NCBI GenBank assembly: GCA_947176115.1
Contig: CAMWPK010000070.1
Location: 1-7,746 of the forward strand
Length of the DNA: 7,746 nt
DNA from: an uncultured Clostridia bacterium
GTDB taxonomy: Bacteria > Bacillota > Clostridia > Christensenellales > UBA3700
Direction of reading: 5' to 3'
Of the stretch, positions 6,309-7,746 are shown one piece after another (position 1 is the first letter of the stretch; each line of letters opens with the position of its first letter). Made by a program: the position numbers and the translations under genes. Below the pieces are notes generated by a model that was not told where the DNA came from, did no database searches, and saw only the letters and a program-made list of their open reading frames with translations.

Positions 6309-7746
6309 ATGGCGCTTTCGGAAATGATGAGATATTATCTGTCGTTAAAGGAAAAATATAAAGACAGTTTGTTATTTTTCCGTCTTGGCGATTTTTACGA
6401 GATGTTTTTCGACGACGCAAAAATAGCCAGTAAAGAACTCGATTTGACTTTGACAGGACGGAATTGCGGACTGGAAGAAAGGGCGCCGATGTGCGGAGTG
6501 CCGTTTCATTCGGCAGACGGATATATAGCTAAATTGGTGCAAAAAGGTTATAAAGTCGCTATTTGCGAACAACTTTCTGAGCCTGAACAGGGAAAATTAG
6601 TAGAAAGAGATGTCATTAGAGTCGTTACGCCCGGTACGGTAATAGAGGATAATATTCTCGACGATAAGAAGAATAATTACTTATCGTGCATTTTTGCAAA
6701 TGAAAAGTGTTACGCTTTGGCATGGATAGACGTTTCTACAGGCGAATTTAATACCATTCAGTCCGATTATGGAGATTTTTCTTCAATAGAGGACGTTTTG
6801 GCAACTTTTTCTCCAACTGAAATAATTTGTAACGAGTATGCTTATGAGCGGTCTAAAAACTTGTCGGCTATAAGAATAGGCAGACTTCCCAAATTCCAAA
6901 AATATTACGACTGGGCATTTGAATATAAGACTGCCTACAATATGCTATTGAAGCAATTCAACGTCACTACGCTTGCAAAGTTCGAGTTTGAAGATAAGAA
7001 GTTTGCTATAAGCGCGTCGGGAGCGTTGATAAATTACGTTAACGAAACGCAAAAACGCTCGCTTGCGCATATTTCGTCTGTTAGATACGTCCAAAATAAT
7101 AAATATTTGATTATGGACGGCAATTGCAGAAGGAATCTTGAGATTTGTGAAAATACGCGCGATACCTCTAAGAGAGCTACGCTTTTGTGGGTGCTAGATA
7201 AGACTAAGACCAATATGGGCGCAAGATGTCTAAGAAGATGGCTTGAACAACCGCTTCGTGATAGTAAAGCTATCAATTCAAGGCTTGACAGCGTAGAGGA
7301 GTTTATAAATAATACCCGAATGAGAAGCAATTTGTCCGATGCGTTGAGCGGTATAAGGGATATCGAAAGATTGACTTCTAAAATTGCTTTCGGTTCGCCC
7401 TCTCCAAGAGATTTGCTTGCTTTGGGTGTGTCTTTGAAGAGCTTACCCGCAGTTAAACTGATTCTTGAAAATGCGAAGTCTTCTTTGCTCAAGAAAATAT
7501 ATGAGAATATATTCTTGCTTGAAGATATTGCAGATAAACTGACTAATGCTATTACTGATAATCCGCCGGCGCTTCTCAAGGACGGAGGATATATTCGTGA
7601 CGGCTTTGACAAAGAACTTGACGAATTGAGAAACGCCGAAACAATGGGAAAAGAATGGTTAGTTAATCTTGAGAGTCAAGAAAAAGAGAGTACCGGCATT
7701 AAGAATTTGAAAGTCGGTTATAATAAAGTCTTTGGGTATTATATTG
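6309..7746 (+). CDS. mutS: DNA mismatch repair protein MutS (partial, 3' end outside window)
   Basis: MutS binds mismatches and small loops in new DNA and recruits MutL in an ATP-dependent way. The first 479 residues are present, of about 850-870 in the family. The frame is open to the window edge. The mismatch-binding domain begins with MMRYYLSLKEKYKD and FFRLGDFYEMFF, which holds the Phe-x-Glu wedge (F29, E31), followed by APMCGVPFHSADGYI. The connector domain starts at about residue 118. The core and lever region starts near residue 240 and contains MDGNCRRNLEI (from 269) and GARCLRRWLEQPL. The fragment ends in the clamp-proximal NLKVGYNKVFGYYI. The Walker ATPase and dimerisation parts lie beyond the edge. 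It starts one base after miaB with a strong GGAGG site. The miaB-mutS order, often followed by mutL and miaA, is common in Clostridia. The intact F-x-E motif and early position by miaB support MutS1 rather than MutS2. Confidence 0.95.
   Translation, partial: MALSEMMRYYLSLKEKYKDSLLFFRLGDFYEMFFDDAKIASKELDLTLTGRNCGLEERAPMCGVPFHSADGYIAKLVQKGYKVAICEQLSEPEQGKLVERDVIRVVTPGTVIEDNILDDKKNNYLSCIFANEKCYALAWIDVSTGEFNTIQSDYGDFSSIEDVLATFSPTEIICNEYAYERSKNLSAIRIGRLPKFQKYYDWAFEYKTAYNMLLKQFNVTTLAKFEFEDKKFAISASGALINYVNETQKRSLAHISSVRYVQNNKYLIMDGNCRRNLEICENTRDTSKRATLLWVLDKTKTNMGARCLRRWLEQPLRDSKAINSRLDSVEEFINNTRMRSNLSDALSGIRDIERLTSKIAFGSPSPRDLLALGVSLKSLPAVKLILENAKSSLLKKIYENIFLLEDIADKLTNAITDNPPALLKDGGYIRDGFDKELDELRNAETMGKEWLVNLESQEKESTGIKNLKVGYNKVFGYYI

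Noticed and set aside
7034..7612. Long - strand open frame of 192 codons inside mutS
   Set aside because: It lies wholly antisense to a clear MutS coding region with conserved motifs, and its translation is Ser/Leu-rich with no recognisable domain, as expected of a shadow frame.
1..7746. CRISPR array, tRNA/rRNA gene, transposon or defence system
   Set aside because: I found no spaced direct repeats, cloverleaf-like sequence, transposase motifs or defence-gene motifs; almost all bases belong to recognisable housekeeping genes.

Overview
The window is an AT-rich stretch of bacterial chromosome that uses the standard genetic code: TGA, TAA and TAG all serve as stops and none interrupts a gene. 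Two things suggest a Gram-positive anaerobe of the Clostridia/Firmicutes type, probably an uncultured lineage. The ThiI form lacks a rhodanese domain and is paired with its own cysteine desulfurase, and miaB lies directly upstream of mutS. Many cysteines, even in the exported protein, fit an anaerobic life. The taxonomic placement is an inference.

Layout, left to right. Positions 1-279 hold the 3' end of an unrecognised + strand gene. It overlaps by 14 nt a PLP-dependent cysteine desulfurase of the NifS/IscS class (266-1447, GTG start). Two bases later comes thiI (1450-2625), the tRNA 4-thiouridine sulfurtransferase. These genes look translationally coupled, and the last two form a sulfur-transfer pair. 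A probable intrinsic terminator for thiI sits in the 48-nt convergent gap. On the - strand lies a class A penicillin-binding protein (2674-4935) with glycosyltransferase and transpeptidase domains and an unassigned C-terminal extension. A 49-bp divergent region follows, with a good sigma70-type promoter for the next + strand unit: miaB (4985-6307, tRNA methylthiotransferase) and, one base later, mutS (from 6309, mismatch repair), which runs off the right edge.

The biology is mainly housekeeping. The desulfurase takes sulfur from cysteine, ThiI places it on U8 of tRNA, and MiaB adds a methylthio group at A37 of other tRNAs. The PBP builds cell wall and MutS recognises mismatches. I see no CRISPR array, mobile element, RNA gene or defence system. 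The points most worth a second look are the miaB promoter, whose -10 box ends six bases before the ATG (possible leaderless mRNA), the symmetric repeats in the divergent region, the nine extracytoplasmic cysteines and C-terminal extension of the PBP, and the unknown gene coupled to the desulfurase.
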